Part shown: positions 1-8,185 of the stretch, one piece after another | How positions within the stretch are numbered: position 1 is the stretch's first letter | How the letters are laid out: the number at the start of each line of letters is the position of its first letter | NCBI RefSeq assembly: GCF_000757725.1 | Contig: NZ_JJMU01000010.1 | Location: forward strand, 86,780 to 150,779 | DNA from: Sphingobacterium deserti | GTDB lineage: Bacteria; Bacteroidota; Bacteroidia; Sphingobacteriales; Sphingobacteriaceae | Direction: 5' to 3' | Length of the DNA stretch: 64,000 nucleotides | Position numbers and translations under genes: made by a program | Notes under the pieces: model-generated | What the model was told of the DNA's origin: nothing | Databases searched by the model: none | Seen by the model: the letters and a program-made list of their open reading frames with translations, nothing else

Positions 1-608
1 CGTGTCGGAAACATATAGAATGCAAATTTTGCATCGAAGCGCATGTAGTACGACATAATGGCAAATGAAACAAAGATTAGCACACAAATCAGTAGTATGA
101 ATACCTTGCCCTGCCGTTTACGTAATGGTTGCAAACCCAGCAAAAGCAAGGGGTAAACCATATAGAATTGCCATTCAACGGACAATGACCATGTGTGCAG
201 CAAAAAATTTAATTGGGATGATGGAGCGAAATATCCTGCGGCTCGATAGTAGTGGATATTGGAAACAAAGAGCGAACTCGAAAAAGCAAAACGACTAAAA
301 TCATAAAGCTTTATTCCAAGGAAGCAATAAATAAGTATAAAGAAGATGAGGAGGACAGCCAATAGACCGGGTACAATCCTGGCTAAGCGTCGATAATAGA
401 AACCGGCTAATGTAAACTTGCCTTCTTCGATCTTCTGGCTGATCATTTGGGTCATTAGAAAGCCTGACAACACAAAAAAAACGTCTACTCCCGCATACCC
501 GTCGCGGAAGATCTTAAAATCGAAGTGATAGCAAACCACAGCTACTACTGCGACACAGCGCAGAAAAACAATATCGTAGCGTATGTTGTTTTGAGCCGCT
601 TTCAGCAT
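1..608 (-). CDS. Acyltransferase family 3 membrane protein (OafA/YrhL type), 3' end outside window
   Basis: The reverse strand is open from an ATG at 608 to the window edge, giving about 202 residues. This family moves acyl groups (often acetyl) onto sugars of surface polysaccharides or lipids at the inner membrane. The N-terminal signature is present: RYDIVFLRCVAVVAVVCYHF puts the conserved His near residue 28 in the first membrane segment. GYAGVDVFFVLSGFLM follows, then RRLARIVPG, and HTWSLSVEWQFYMVYP near 138-152. Several hydrophobic segments are visible. The full family length is about 350-650 residues, so the C-terminal half is missing here. The acceptor substrate cannot be told. The family call is firm. 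Confidence 0.92.
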   Translation of the reverse strand, partial: MLKAAQNNIRYDIVFLRCVAVVAVVCYHFDFKIFRDGYAGVDVFFVLSGFLMTQMISQKIEEGKFTLAGFYYRRLARIVPGLLAVLLIFFILIYCFLGIKLYDFSRFAFSSSLFVSNIHYYRAAGYFAPSSQLNFLLHTWSLSVEWQFYMVYPLLLLGLQPLRKRQGKVFILLICVLIFVSFAIMSYYMRFDAKFAFYMFPT

Positions 609-777
609 AAGTGCGATTTTCCAGGACTAAATATATGGAATTATCTTTTTCAATACTGCAGTATAGCGAAAATCCTTGCTTCTGATCGAAAATGTAAAGC
701 CTGAAGAATAGAACTGCTCGCGGAATGCGTACCTTGCACTCAGTTTTTTTAAAAAGATATCTACACGGTACAGACTA

Positions 778-1350
778 ATGCAACAAGAATATTATCAAGA
801 GCAAACGTTTACAAAGACATCGTTTCCGCAAAATTTTCGAAAGGTCGAATTTGATAGCTGCGTTTTCAACACTTGCATTTTAAATCAAATGGATCTTTCC
901 GACTGTCGATTCATAGACTGTACATTCACTAATTGTGATCTTAGCCTAGTCAATGTCTCGCGTTGTAGCTTTCAGGACGTTCAATTTAGTCAATGCAAAA
1001 TGATGGGAATTTCATTTTCCGCCTGTAGCACGTTTGGGCTAGCTTTTTCTTTTGCGCATTGCCAGCTTCAACACAGCTCGTTTACGAAATTAAAGTTGAA
1101 AGGGCTATCCTTTAAAGCTTGTTTGCTGCAAGAGGTCGATTTTTCCGAGGCTGATCTTAGTTCCTCTACCTTTGATGAATGTAATATGGAGCGCGCTGTA
1201 TTCCGTCAAACAAACCTCGAAAAAGCAGATTTTAGAACTTCCTATAATTATAGTCTAGACCCGGAACAAAACCGTTTGAAAAAAGCAAAATTCTCTATGC
1301 TGGGTATAGCAGGTTTGTTAGCAAAATATGACATCATCATCTCGAAATAA
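778..1350 (+). CDS. Pentapeptide-repeat protein
   Basis: This protein of 190 residues is built almost wholly of pentapeptide repeats with a central F or L, such as CRFIDCTFTNCDLS and EVDFSEADLSSSTFDE, from about residue 20 to 150. Such repeats fold as a right-handed quadrilateral beta-helix. The end (YNYSLDPEQNRLKKAKFS, then a short hydrophobic helix) resembles the C-terminal capping region of Qnr/McbG-like proteins, which mimic DNA and protect gyrase. That function is only a family possibility here. It is Cys-rich for its size and has no signal peptide, so it is probably cytoplasmic. It stands alone, divergent from the acyltransferase and convergent with the NlpC/P60 gene. Confidence 0.88.
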   Translation: MQQEYYQEQTFTKTSFPQNFRKVEFDSCVFNTCILNQMDLSDCRFIDCTFTNCDLSLVNVSRCSFQDVQFSQCKMMGISFSACSTFGLAFSFAHCQLQHSSFTKLKLKGLSFKACLLQEVDFSEADLSSSTFDECNMERAVFRQTNLEKADFRTSYNYSLDPEQNRLKKAKFSMLGIAGLLAKYDIIISK

Positions 1351-1436
1351 TTCGTGGAAAAGAATCCTGATCTTAGGCGTCCAGCTTGAGAACAAAAAAA
1401 ATGACGAATGTTGTAAACGAAGTATTTAGAAGACTA

Positions 1437-1982
1437 TTAAGAGGCGGTCACCCGTACAACTTTCATAAATCGTCTTTTATAACTTCCTTCAAGCATAGTT
1501 TCTGTGACCGCTTGTGCCTTCCCTGAACTTGCATGTATAAACCGTAAACCGGACTCGGCGGAGTTTGACAGCACAATACCGACATGCCCAATACTTCTTC
1601 GGGCTGGATTGGTCCCCGTGAAAAGAATTATATCACCTGCTTTGGCCTGTGCCAAAGATACGTCTTCACCCGCCTTCCCCATAGCCGATGAACTTCGCGG
1701 TAAGGCTACACCAAACTTCTTAAAAACATAATGTACAAAACCAGAACAGTCAAAGCCACTCGTCGGGCTTGAAGCTCCATACCTGTATTTTACGCCGAGC
1801 AACTTCTTTGCAAAGGATATAAGGTCTTGCTCTGGATTGCTTTCGAATATCGGAGCGTGGCTATCAAAATTGTGAGCAGTCGTTAGCAACGGCTCCACAG
1901 CGTTGGCCTTCTTAACGATAGGAAATATAAATAATATGGTGACTAGAAGGTAGTGTCTTACAGCTGGATGTGATACTTTCAT
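1437..1982 (-). CDS. Secreted NlpC/P60 cysteine peptidase
   Basis: This protein of 181 residues has an N-terminal signal sequence ending near ANA at residue 28. A single NlpC/P60 domain spans about residues 52-178. The catalytic Cys is C79 in GFDCSGF, the His is H133 in GHVGIV, and a third polar residue is H150 in FIHASS. Enzymes of this family cut gamma-D-Glu-meso-diaminopimelate or related bonds in peptidoglycan stem peptides in the periplasm. There is no extra SH3 or LysM targeting domain, as in the small stand-alone members found in Bacteroidota. It is a single-gene unit convergent with the pentapeptide-repeat gene. Confidence 0.9.
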   Translation of the reverse strand: MKVSHPAVRHYLLVTILFIFPIVKKANAVEPLLTTAHNFDSHAPIFESNPEQDLISFAKKLLGVKYRYGASSPTSGFDCSGFVHYVFKKFGVALPRSSSAMGKAGEDVSLAQAKAGDIILFTGTNPARRSIGHVGIVLSNSAESGLRFIHASSGKAQAVTETMLEGSYKRRFMKVVRVTAS

Positions 1983-2458
1983 TCCAACAAAATTACAAAT
2001 TAAAAAGTTAATAAGCTGTTTTATTGTGTTTTACAGGGTTAATACGGGTTATTCGTCCACTCTCCTCCATGCGCATCTAACTCAAAGAGTAGATTATGTG
2101 ATGCACGGTATGTTTTGCTGCCGGATCCTTTTGTTATTTACGCCCTTTTTTGGCTGATATCATTCGTCATCCCCTCTATATCCTCACGCTGTTTCGCGGC
2201 TTATTTTAATAGCGGAAAGTTGTGTATACGGGTTTCGGGTTTTTCTATCAAGTTTGCGTTGTAGTGGTATCGGTACCTATTGTTTGTTAATTAACCCACC
2301 ACTTCCCGATATCGCGTTAGATGGGCGGCAATGGATGACCTATAAAGGCTGAATGGTTAATGACCAAAATATGGTAAACAAACTTTAAACTCTTAAAATA
2401 GCTTCTTTTTAGTTGATTATCTTTGGAATCGAAAAGCAGCCCTATCAAAAAATGATGT
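1983..2458. other. Intergenic region without a recognisable gene
   Basis: These 476 bases separate the divergent NlpC/P60 and Crp/Fnr-type genes. I see only very short open frames and no RNA gene. The only recognisable signal is a TATCTTTG element close to the regulator. Confidence 0.5.
2418..2425 (+). promoter_or_regulatory. TATCTTTG, Bacteroidota -7 element of the Crp/Fnr-type gene
   Basis: TATCTTTG matches the Bacteroidota -7 consensus TAnnTTTG and lies 33 bases before the start codon. No good TTTG -33 partner is visible at the usual 19-21 base spacing. Confidence 0.4.
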
Positions 2459-3052
2459 ATGGAACAGGTTTTTAATGTATTGTTTGAGCACATAGCGGAT
2501 AAAGTTCCTATTACGGAAAGAGATAAAGAGGTTGTGATGAGCTTTTTCAGGCGTAAAAAATTAAGGAAGAGGCAGTACTTGCTTCAAGAGGGAGATGTGT
2601 GCAAGTACATATCATTTGTGACAGAAGGATTGATGAGATCTTATACCGTTGATGAAAAGGGTAACGAACACATTAATCTGTTTGCTTGGGAGGGTTGGTG
2701 GATTTCAGATTTCGCAGGCTTCATATTTGGCAATGAAGCTAAATTAAATATAGATGCTATTGAGGACACCACAGTGTTGCTCCTCTCTGTCGAAAATTAT
2801 GAAAAGATGTTGACTGAGGTACCCCTTATGGAACGTTACTTCCGAGTACTTTATCAAAATAGCCTTGCCACCAAGGACAGCAGGCTTATTAGCGCCATCA
2901 CCCACACTGCAGAAGAAAAGTACACTATGTTTCTCGATACTTATCCATCTATTGGTCAAAGACTACCTCAGAATCTAATAGCTTCATACCTTGGCCTCTC
3001 TCCTGAAACAATAAGCAGGATAAAGAAAAAGATAACTGAAACTAATACTTGA
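2459..3052 (+). CDS. Crp/Fnr family transcriptional regulator
   Basis: This protein of 197 residues has a cyclic-nucleotide-binding-like beta-roll at about residues 15-120 (YLLQEGDVCKYISFVTEGLM, then the DEKGNEHINLF strand). A long dimerisation helix follows, then a compact winged helix-turn-helix near 165-190 (LIASYLGLSPETISRIKK). It lacks the Cys cluster of oxygen-sensing Fnr and a clear cAMP phosphate-binding cassette, so the signal is unknown. The SDR gene starts 82 bases downstream on the same strand. Two Fnr-like palindromes between the two genes suggest that it controls that gene and perhaps itself; this is inference. Confidence 0.9.
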   Translation: MEQVFNVLFEHIADKVPITERDKEVVMSFFRRKKLRKRQYLLQEGDVCKYISFVTEGLMRSYTVDEKGNEHINLFAWEGWWISDFAGFIFGNEAKLNIDAIEDTTVLLLSVENYEKMLTEVPLMERYFRVLYQNSLATKDSRLISAITHTAEEKYTMFLDTYPSIGQRLPQNLIASYLGLSPETISRIKKKITETNT

Positions 3053-3115
3053 TTCAAGTCAAGAGTATTTCCTGATTTAGGTCAAGCCCCTTCACGCTTC
3101 CATACGCTAATTTTG
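3049..3115 (+). promoter_or_regulatory. Two Fnr/Crp-like sites and a -7 element before the SDR gene
   Basis: TTGATTCAAGTCAA (3049-3062) and CTGATTTAGGTCAA (3072-3085) are two copies of a TTGAY-N4-GTCAA palindrome, 23 bp apart, about two helical turns. TAATTTTG (3108-3115) fits the Bacteroidota -7 consensus and lies 19 bases before the SDR start. Site 2 covers the place where a -33 TTTG would be, and none is present. That layout suits an activator-dependent promoter driven by the adjacent regulator. Binding is inferred, not shown. Confidence 0.5.
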
Positions 3116-3134
3116 TAACAAAATAATTTTTGAT

Positions 3135-4202
3135 ATGGAAAAAATAGCATTGGTTGTCGGTTCAACCGGAATCTCTGGCAACAATTTGGCAAAAGAACTA
3201 TTAAATCAAGGTTGGGAAACATACGGCTTATCCAGAGGATTGGGTAAAGACGTTGAAGGCGTTTCCTCTGTACAAGCGGACTTATTGGACAGCAATAGTT
3301 TGAAACAGGCGTTAGTGGGTGTACGGCCTACACATGTTTTTTTTACAACTTGGATGCGCAAAAATTCTGAAAAAGAGAATATCGAGGTTAACGGAGCTAT
3401 GGTTCGGAATTTACTGGATGTCCTTTCCGAAAAAAAGAGTGTGAAACATGTTGGCCTGGTGACGGGATTAAAACATTATCTGGGGCCCTTCGATGCATAT
3501 GTTGCAAGTGGTGTACTACCTGAAACGCCCCTTCGGGAAGATCAGCCTCGGTTGAGTGCCCCTAATTTTTATTATGCTCAAGAAGATGAGCTATACATTG
3601 CGGCTAAACGAGACGGCTTTACCTGGAGCGTGCACCGCCCTCATACATTGATTGGAAATGCAGTCGGTAACCTCATGAACATGGGAACAACGTTAGCCGT
3701 ATACGCTTCTATTTGCAAGGAAGAGAATTTACCATTTATATTCCCTGGCTCGAAGGCGCAGTGGAACGGACTTTCGGATGTTACCGATGCAGGCATGTTA
3801 GCGAAGCAGATTGTTTGGGCATCGGAGACCCCTTCTGCGTTTAATACAGCGTTCAATGTCGCAAATGGCGATGTATTCAGATGGAGTTGGTTGTGGAGAA
3901 AAATCGCTGAATGGTTTTCCATTGAATTTATAGGCTTTGAAGATGAAATAAGGCCTTTAGTCGAAACATTAAAGGGAAAGGAAGACAGTTGGAAACGTAT
4001 TGCAAAAAAACACGGGTTGGTAGAGGAAGATTTGCATAAAGTTAGTTCAGCCTGGCACACAGATCTCGATTTAAGTCGACCGATTGAGGTAATGACAGAC
4101 ATGACAAATAGCCGTATACTTGACTTTAACGAATATTGCAGTACAACCGGTTCGTTTTTTAGTCTTTTTGAACAATTGAAATCAGATAAAATTATCCCAT
4201 AA
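3135..4202 (+). CDS. SDR oxidoreductase, PRISE / progesterone 5-beta-reductase-like
   Basis: This protein of 355 residues has a Rossmann nucleotide-binding motif at the N-terminus (VVGSTGISGNNLAKELL, residues 8-24). Family landmarks follow in order: FFTTWMRKNSEKENIEVNG, VKHVGLVTGLKHYLGPF, NFYYAQEDEL and WSVHRPHTLIGNAVGN. This pattern fits the atypical SDRs that include plant progesterone 5-beta-reductase and iridoid synthase, which reduce activated enone double bonds with NAD(P)H. The Tyr of NFYYAQED is the likely catalytic Tyr; the classical YxxxK is absent, as expected in this branch. The substrate is unknown. It sits just after a Crp/Fnr-type regulator with possible operator sites before it. 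Confidence 0.85.
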   Translation: MEKIALVVGSTGISGNNLAKELLNQGWETYGLSRGLGKDVEGVSSVQADLLDSNSLKQALVGVRPTHVFFTTWMRKNSEKENIEVNGAMVRNLLDVLSEKKSVKHVGLVTGLKHYLGPFDAYVASGVLPETPLREDQPRLSAPNFYYAQEDELYIAAKRDGFTWSVHRPHTLIGNAVGNLMNMGTTLAVYASICKEENLPFIFPGSKAQWNGLSDVTDAGMLAKQIVWASETPSAFNTAFNVANGDVFRWSWLWRKIAEWFSIEFIGFEDEIRPLVETLKGKEDSWKRIAKKHGLVEEDLHKVSSAWHTDLDLSRPIEVMTDMTNSRILDFNEYCSTTGSFFSLFEQLKSDKIIP

Positions 4203-4247
4203 AAGCACTGCTTAAAAGCATGACAACGTGATACCACATCGTTTAAA

Positions 4248-4276
4248 ACCTATCCTAAACGGGCTTTAGGGTAGGT
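4248..4276 (+). terminator. Weak hairpin after the SDR gene
   Basis: ACCTATCCTAAA and TTTAGGGTAGGT form an imperfect 12-bp stem 45 bases past the SDR stop. There is no T-tract, so terminator function is uncertain. Confidence 0.3.
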
Positions 4277-4365
4277 ATAACTAGTTATGGAAGATCGCAT
4301 TCGAATTTCGAGAGCGAGGCCGTCTTATCGTATTGCCGTATCAACAATAAGTTTTAGCTGCACTG

Positions 4366-4467
4366 CTACAAAAACTTCTAAACGAAAAAAGCCAACATTT
4401 GCGTGCTGGCTTTCCAAGTAGCGAGGAGCAGGATCGAACTGCCGTCCGCCAGTGGGCGGATAGCAAT
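4366..4467 (-). repeat. Broken tandem copy 1 of the tRNA-Met 3' half plus terminator
   Basis: Read on the minus strand, this unit has the anticodon-stem 5' strand and start of the loop (GGATTGC here). Next comes the palindrome TCCGCCAGTGGGCGGA (4445-4460), then the T-arm and 3' acceptor strand (GGCAGTTCGATCCTGCTCCTCGCTA), then the GCCAGC...GTTGGC hairpin. The D-arm and 5' acceptor strand are missing, so it cannot be a working tRNA. It differs from the intact gene by an acceptor-strand change (CCTCGC instead of CCCCGC) and small changes in the hairpin, so it is older or less constrained than copy 2. Confidence 0.85.
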
Positions 4468-4575
4468 CCTGCTACAAAAAAGCTATAAAAAAACAAAAGC
4501 CAACACTTGCATGCTGGCTTTCCAAGTAGCGGGGAGCAGGATCGAACTGCCGTCCGCCAGCTGGCGGATAGGAAT
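4468..4575 (-). repeat. Broken tandem copy 2 of the tRNA-Met 3' half plus terminator
   Basis: Same arrangement as the neighbouring broken copy, offset by about 108 bp. The palindrome is perfect here: TCCGCCAGCTGGCGGA at 4553-4568. The T-arm, acceptor strand and terminator hairpin (GCCAGCATGCAAGTGTTGGC on the minus strand) are identical to those of the intact tRNA next to it. The palindrome takes the place of the anticodon-stem 3' strand and variable loop. Confidence 0.85.
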
Positions 4576-4593
4576 CCTGCTACAAAAATGCTA

Positions 4594-4625
4594 TCAAAAA
4601 CAAAAGCCAACACTTGCATGCTGGC
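4594..4625 (-). terminator. Terminator of tRNA-Met
   Basis: On the minus strand GCCAGCATGCAAGTGTTGGC is followed by TTTTGTTTTT. The GCCA(G/A)CA-type stem and T-rich run form an intrinsic terminator 9 bases after the tRNA. The same hairpin recurs after both broken copies. Confidence 0.75.
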
Positions 4626-4633
4626 TTTCCAAG

Positions 4634-4707
4634 TAGCGGGGAGCAGGATCGAACTGCCGACCTCAGGGTTATGAATCCTGCGCTCTAACCATCTGAGCTA
4701 CCCCGCC
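4634..4707 (-). tRNA. tRNA-Met (anticodon CAT)
   Basis: The 74 bases fold as a full cloverleaf. The acceptor is GGCGGGG paired with CCCCGCT, with a G-U at the end and A73. The D-stem is GCTC/GAGC, the anticodon stem CAGGA/CCCTG with loop TTCATAA, and the T-arm GGCAG-TTCGATC-CTGCT. CCA is not encoded. The anticodon stem has an A-C mismatch next to the loop. Elongator Met is the likely identity; a tRNA-Ile2 with a modified CAT anticodon cannot be fully excluded by eye. Two truncated copies of its 3' half lie directly downstream. Confidence 0.9.
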
Positions 4708-4935
4708 GTTTTCGTGATGCAAATATAGTAATTCCCGATGAGATGCAAAGGAAAAAATTGTATTCTGCATACTTTTGAATCGATACAACCGCAAAATGCT
4801 CATTTATAAATATATAATTTCAGCTTTCGTGAAACAATAAAATTAATTATACATTCTATTTTGATTTCCGAAATAAAACTGTATACTTACAAAATCATCA
4901 AAAAGTGGTTTTAATTGTTAACCAGAACAAACTGT

Positions 4936-5313
4936 ATGGATCAAAAAGTTGAGATACATTTAGAATATATCATAAATTCATCGCCGCGAATTTTATTCCC
5001 CTATATTCAAGAGCCCAATGCGCTATCCCAATGGTTTGCAGATGATGTTAACTATAAAGATGGCATCTATGAATTTATTTGGGACGATGAAGTAAACCGA
5101 GCCAAGCTTGTCGCAATCAAGGAGAACAAATCGGTACGCTTTAAATGGCTAGATGACGAACCTTACTACTTTGAAATTGAGATCATCCAAGATGAACTAA
5201 CCAATGATGTGGCTCTGTCCATTACGGATTACGTGAAACAAGACAACCTAGACGACAGAAAAAAAATATGGGCCAATTCTATTGGCTATTTGCAGAGTGT
5301 TATCGGAGCATAA
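4936..5313 (+). CDS. START-like (AHSA1/SRPBCC) domain protein
   Basis: I start at the ATG at 4936 (MDQKVEIHLEYIINSSPRIL); an in-frame TTG lies 21 bases upstream but is less likely. The 125-residue product is one helix-grip domain: an N-terminal strand, LFPYIQEPNALSQWFADDV, YEFIWDDEVNRAKLVAIKENK, VRFKWLDDEPYYFEIEI, and a long C-terminal helix. Such proteins bind hydrophobic ligands or act as co-chaperones; no specific role can be assigned. No signal peptide is seen. It ends 49 bases before the LptF/LptG-type permease and its tail carries that gene's likely promoter. Small START-like proteins of this form are common in Bacteroidota. Confidence 0.82.
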   Translation: MDQKVEIHLEYIINSSPRILFPYIQEPNALSQWFADDVNYKDGIYEFIWDDEVNRAKLVAIKENKSVRFKWLDDEPYYFEIEIIQDELTNDVALSITDYVKQDNLDDRKKIWANSIGYLQSVIGA

Positions 5314-5320
5314 AAAATAG

Positions 5321-5328
5321 TATCTTTG
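5321..5328 (+). promoter_or_regulatory. TATCTTTG -7 element of the permease gene
   Basis: TATCTTTG matches TAnnTTTG 34 bases before the permease start codon. A TTTG at 5289-5292 is further away (28 bases) than usual, so the -33 partner is doubtful. Confidence 0.4.
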
Positions 5329-5362
5329 TATCGGAATTTGCAGCAGGAAACCCGGTGTTGAT

Positions 5363-6820
5363 ATGAAGAAGATACATTTACTTATTTTACAAGCATTTAT
5401 CAGGCCCTTCATGGTATGTTTTTGTATCGTGATGTTTGTGCTGTTGATGCTTTTTCTATTTAAATATATCGATGATTTAATAGGAAAAGGCTTCGAATGG
5501 TACGTGCTGATGGAGCTTATTGGCTATCAATGCGCCGTACAGCTTTCCATGGCCCTTCCATTATCCATGCTGTTATCTTCGATCATGACGTTTGGCAATT
5601 TAGGGGAAAGCTACGAGCTGGTTGCGATTAAAGCGGCAGGTTATTCGTTGCGTAAGGCTATGACGCCTTTGATCTTTCTTGTCACCCTATTTGCTGCCGG
5701 TTCTTTTCTATTTTCTGACTATATCCTTCCCGTAGTGAATCTCAAGATGGGTTCGCTGCTTTGGGATGTGCGGAATAAAAAAGCTGACTTCTTAATTAAA
5801 CCCGGTATCTTCAACAGTTCTATCCCCGGATATTCTATTCGTGCAAAAAGTAAAAGCGACAATGGAACAGTTTTACACAATCTGATGATTTACGATCATC
5901 GGTCGGGCAATGCTACAAACAACGTTTTGCTCGCTAAGGAAGGGTTTATGCAAAACTCCGCCGATAATAATTACATGATTCTGCGGCTTAAGGATGGCGT
6001 TCGATATGAAGAGTCAAGAGTAAAAAATGCTAAACGCTATGACCCTCGGCAGCAATTCACGCGGTTTCGTTTTAAAGAAACCGAGCAGAAGTTTGATATG
6101 GAAGCCTTTCAAATGAAGCGCACCGATGAAAGCTTGTTTAAGACGCACCATTCCATGCTTAATATCAAGCAGTTGAAATTGTATACAGACTCGAATCGCC
6201 TGCAGCTGGATAGTACCTCCAATAGCATTTTTTTGGAGGCCAAAAACTACGTGACCTACCTATCACCTTATTATCATGAAAACGGTGTAAAGCAAGTGCC
6301 GGTGAAAAAGTTTGATAATTTTCTTACAGACTACGTTTCTAAAGACCAACAGCGTACGCTGCTCAGCAATGCACTTGGGCAGGTGCAGCAAATGAGTAAT
6401 GTCTTCGAAATGAAAGAGCCTGATTTTAAAAATTATGCCGAAAAGGATATACGCTACAAAATAGAGTTCCACCGAAAGTTCACCTTAGCGGTGTCCTGTT
6501 TATTGCTTTTCGCTATTGGCGCTCCCTTAGGCGCTATCATCCGGAAGGGCGGCTTAGGCCTACCTGTTGTTGTTGCCATCATTTTCTTCCTTATCTACCA
6601 TATCATATCGACAATGTCAGAAAAGGCTTCGAAAGATGGCAGTTTGGATCCTATCCTGGGGATGTGGATGGCCATCATTGTCTTAAGTCCTCTCGCCATG
6701 TTTCTGACGTATAAATCAACGACGGACTCCGCCCTATTCGATATTGAGCAATACAAACTGAAGGTCGAGGGCGCATGGAAATGGGTCATGATGAAGTTCA
6801 AAAAGAAGGCTACCCAGTAG
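5363..6820 (+). CDS. LptF/LptG (YjgP/YjgQ) family permease of LPS export
   Basis: This protein of 485 residues has three hydrophobic segments in the first ~115 residues, a periplasmic domain of about 230 residues, and three membrane segments at the end. The N-terminus (LILQAFIRPFMVCFCIVMFV, then KYIDDLIGKG) and the region LPLSMLLSSIMTFGNLGESYELVAIKAAGYS are typical. This permease type pairs with the LptB ATPase to pull lipopolysaccharide out of the inner membrane toward the LptA/C bridge. The periplasmic part is longer than in E. coli LptF/G, as is common in Bacteroidota. LptF and LptG cannot be told apart here. It precedes ribBA by 76 bases. Confidence 0.93.
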   Translation: MKKIHLLILQAFIRPFMVCFCIVMFVLLMLFLFKYIDDLIGKGFEWYVLMELIGYQCAVQLSMALPLSMLLSSIMTFGNLGESYELVAIKAAGYSLRKAMTPLIFLVTLFAAGSFLFSDYILPVVNLKMGSLLWDVRNKKADFLIKPGIFNSSIPGYSIRAKSKSDNGTVLHNLMIYDHRSGNATNNVLLAKEGFMQNSADNNYMILRLKDGVRYEESRVKNAKRYDPRQQFTRFRFKETEQKFDMEAFQMKRTDESLFKTHHSMLNIKQLKLYTDSNRLQLDSTSNSIFLEAKNYVTYLSPYYHENGVKQVPVKKFDNFLTDYVSKDQQRTLLSNALGQVQQMSNVFEMKEPDFKNYAEKDIRYKIEFHRKFTLAVSCLLLFAIGAPLGAIIRKGGLGLPVVVAIIFFLIYHIISTMSEKASKDGSLDPILGMWMAIIVLSPLAMFLTYKSTTDSALFDIEQYKLKVEGAWKWVMMKFKKKATQ

Positions 6821-6867
6821 TCGACGGATTTTGACAAGGGTATTATACAAAACCGCGCAAAGAACTC

Positions 6868-6875
6868 TACCTTTG
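6868..6875 (+). promoter_or_regulatory. TACCTTTG -7 element of ribBA
   Basis: TACCTTTG fits TAnnTTTG and lies 21 bases before the ribBA start codon. The -33 partner is unclear. The gap before ribBA is too short to hold an FMN riboswitch. Confidence 0.45.
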
Positions 6876-6896
6876 CAGGTGATAGACTAACACAAC

Positions 6897-8111
6897 ATGG
6901 ATATAAGATTAAATACGATCGAAGAGGCTATTGAAGATCTCAAAGCCGGCAAGGTCATTATCGTTGTTGATGACGAGGATCGTGAAAACGAAGGCGATTT
7001 CGTCACTGCGGCTCGTAACGCCACACCGGAGGTGATTAACTTCATGGCGACTCATGGGCGTGGCCTCGTATGTGCCCCCCTCACACAAGAGCGCTGCGCG
7101 GAGTTGAATTTGGGCCTGATGGTTGGACAGAATACCGCAGTATATGAAACAAATTTCACCGTATCTGTGGATTTACAAGGTTACGGTTGTACAACAGGCA
7201 TCTCTGCTTCAGACCGTTCAAAGACAATTAAAGCATTAATAGATCCTAATATCCGTCCGGAAGAGCTAGGAAGGCCAGGCCATATTTTTCCATTGATCGC
7301 AAAAGATGGTGGTGTATTACGTCGCACGGGCCACACGGAAGCTAGCGTTGACTTGGCTCGCTTGGCAGGTTTTGAGCCAGCGGGTGTATTGGTTGAAATA
7401 CTGAAAGACGATGGTGAAATGGCCCGACTTCCAGATTTAATGGAAGTTGCCAAACGCTTTGATCTTAAAATTATCAGCATTGAAGACCTTATCGAGTATC
7501 GGTTGAAACACGATTCAATGATCGATGAAGAAGAAACGGTTAATATGCCAACACAATGGGGTGATTTTAAACTAAAAGCGTTTACGCAAAAGAATACCGG
7601 CGAGCAGCACCTAGCACTTTATAAAGGCGAATGGGATGAAAATGAGCCTATCCTCGTTCGTGTGCATAGCTCGTGCATCACCGGGGATATTTTCGGTTCT
7701 TGCCGTTGCGATTGTGGACCGCAGCTTCATAAAGCCATGCAAATGATTCAGGAAGAAGGCAAAGGCATTGTCGTTTATATGAATCAAGAAGGACGTGGAA
7801 TCGGCCTTATCAATAAATTGCATGCCTATAAATTGCAGGAACAAGGTATTGACACAGTGGATGCGAACCTGCAACTTGGCTTTAAAGCAGATCTACGTGA
7901 CTACGGTGTGGGTGCACAGATATTGCGACAAATGGGTGTAACCAAAATGCGGTTGATGTCTAATAACCCAACAAAACGTGCTGGATTAGTGGGGTACGGA
8001 CTGGAGGTTGTAGAGAATGTAGGGATTGAGATTGAATCCAATCCTTTCAACGAGGATTACTTGCGAACCAAAAGAGATCGCATGGGTCATTCCATTATGA
8101 AAGATCATTAA
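6897..8111 (+). CDS. ribBA: Bifunctional DHBP synthase / GTP cyclohydrolase II
   Basis: This protein of 404 residues fuses two riboflavin-pathway enzymes. The RibB half (about 1-205) turns ribulose 5-phosphate into 3,4-dihydroxy-2-butanone 4-phosphate and shows the metal-binding [11 protein letters not shown] and the [24 protein letters not shown] block. The RibA half (about 208-404) opens GTP and shows the zinc Cys set in [17 protein letters not shown]. It also shows [16 protein letters not shown] and the [11 protein letters not shown] motif. All key motifs of both halves are present, so both activities are expected. No other rib genes are nearby. Confidence 0.97.
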   Translation: MDIRLNTIEEAIEDLKAGKVIIVVDDEDRENEGDFVTAARNATPEVINFMATHGRGLVCAPLTQERCAELNLGLMVGQNTAVYETNFTVSVDLQGYGCTTGISASDRSKTIKALIDPNIRPEELGRPGHIFPLIAKDGGVLRRTGHTEASVDLARLAGFEPAGVLVEILKDDGEMARLPDLMEVAKRFDLKIISIEDLIEYRLKHDSMIDEEETVNMPTQWGDFKLKAFTQKNTGEQHLALYKGEWDENEPILVRVHSSCITGDIFGSCRCDCGPQLHKAMQMIQEEGKGIVVYMNQEGRGIGLINKLHAYKLQEQGIDTVDANLQLGFKADLRDYGVGAQILRQMGVTKMRLMSNNPTKRAGLVGYGLEVVENVGIEIESNPFNEDYLRTKRDRMGHSIMKDH

Positions 8112-8122
8112 TAAAACAATCG

Positions 8123-8154
8123 AAAACGCCACCCAATTACGGATGGCGTTTTTT
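8123..8154 (+). terminator. Terminator after ribBA
   Basis: AAAACGCCACCC and GGATGGCGTTTT pair (one mismatch) around AATTAC, followed by a T-run. On the minus strand the same hairpin is followed by TTTTCG, so it may also end the convergent SusC/SusD transcript. Confidence 0.8.
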
Positions 8155-8185
8155 CATTGTACAACAGATCAACTGTTTCTATCCG

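Noticed and set aside
4341..4636. Open frames with internally repeated protein sequence
   Set aside because: They are translations of the tandem tRNA 3'-half copies and their terminators.
4915..4935. TTG start for the START-like protein
   Set aside because: ATG 4936 is seven codons later, directly before the folded domain.
6876..6896. FMN riboswitch before ribBA
   Set aside because: The space between the upstream gene and ribBA is only 76 bases and lacks the conserved RFN helices.
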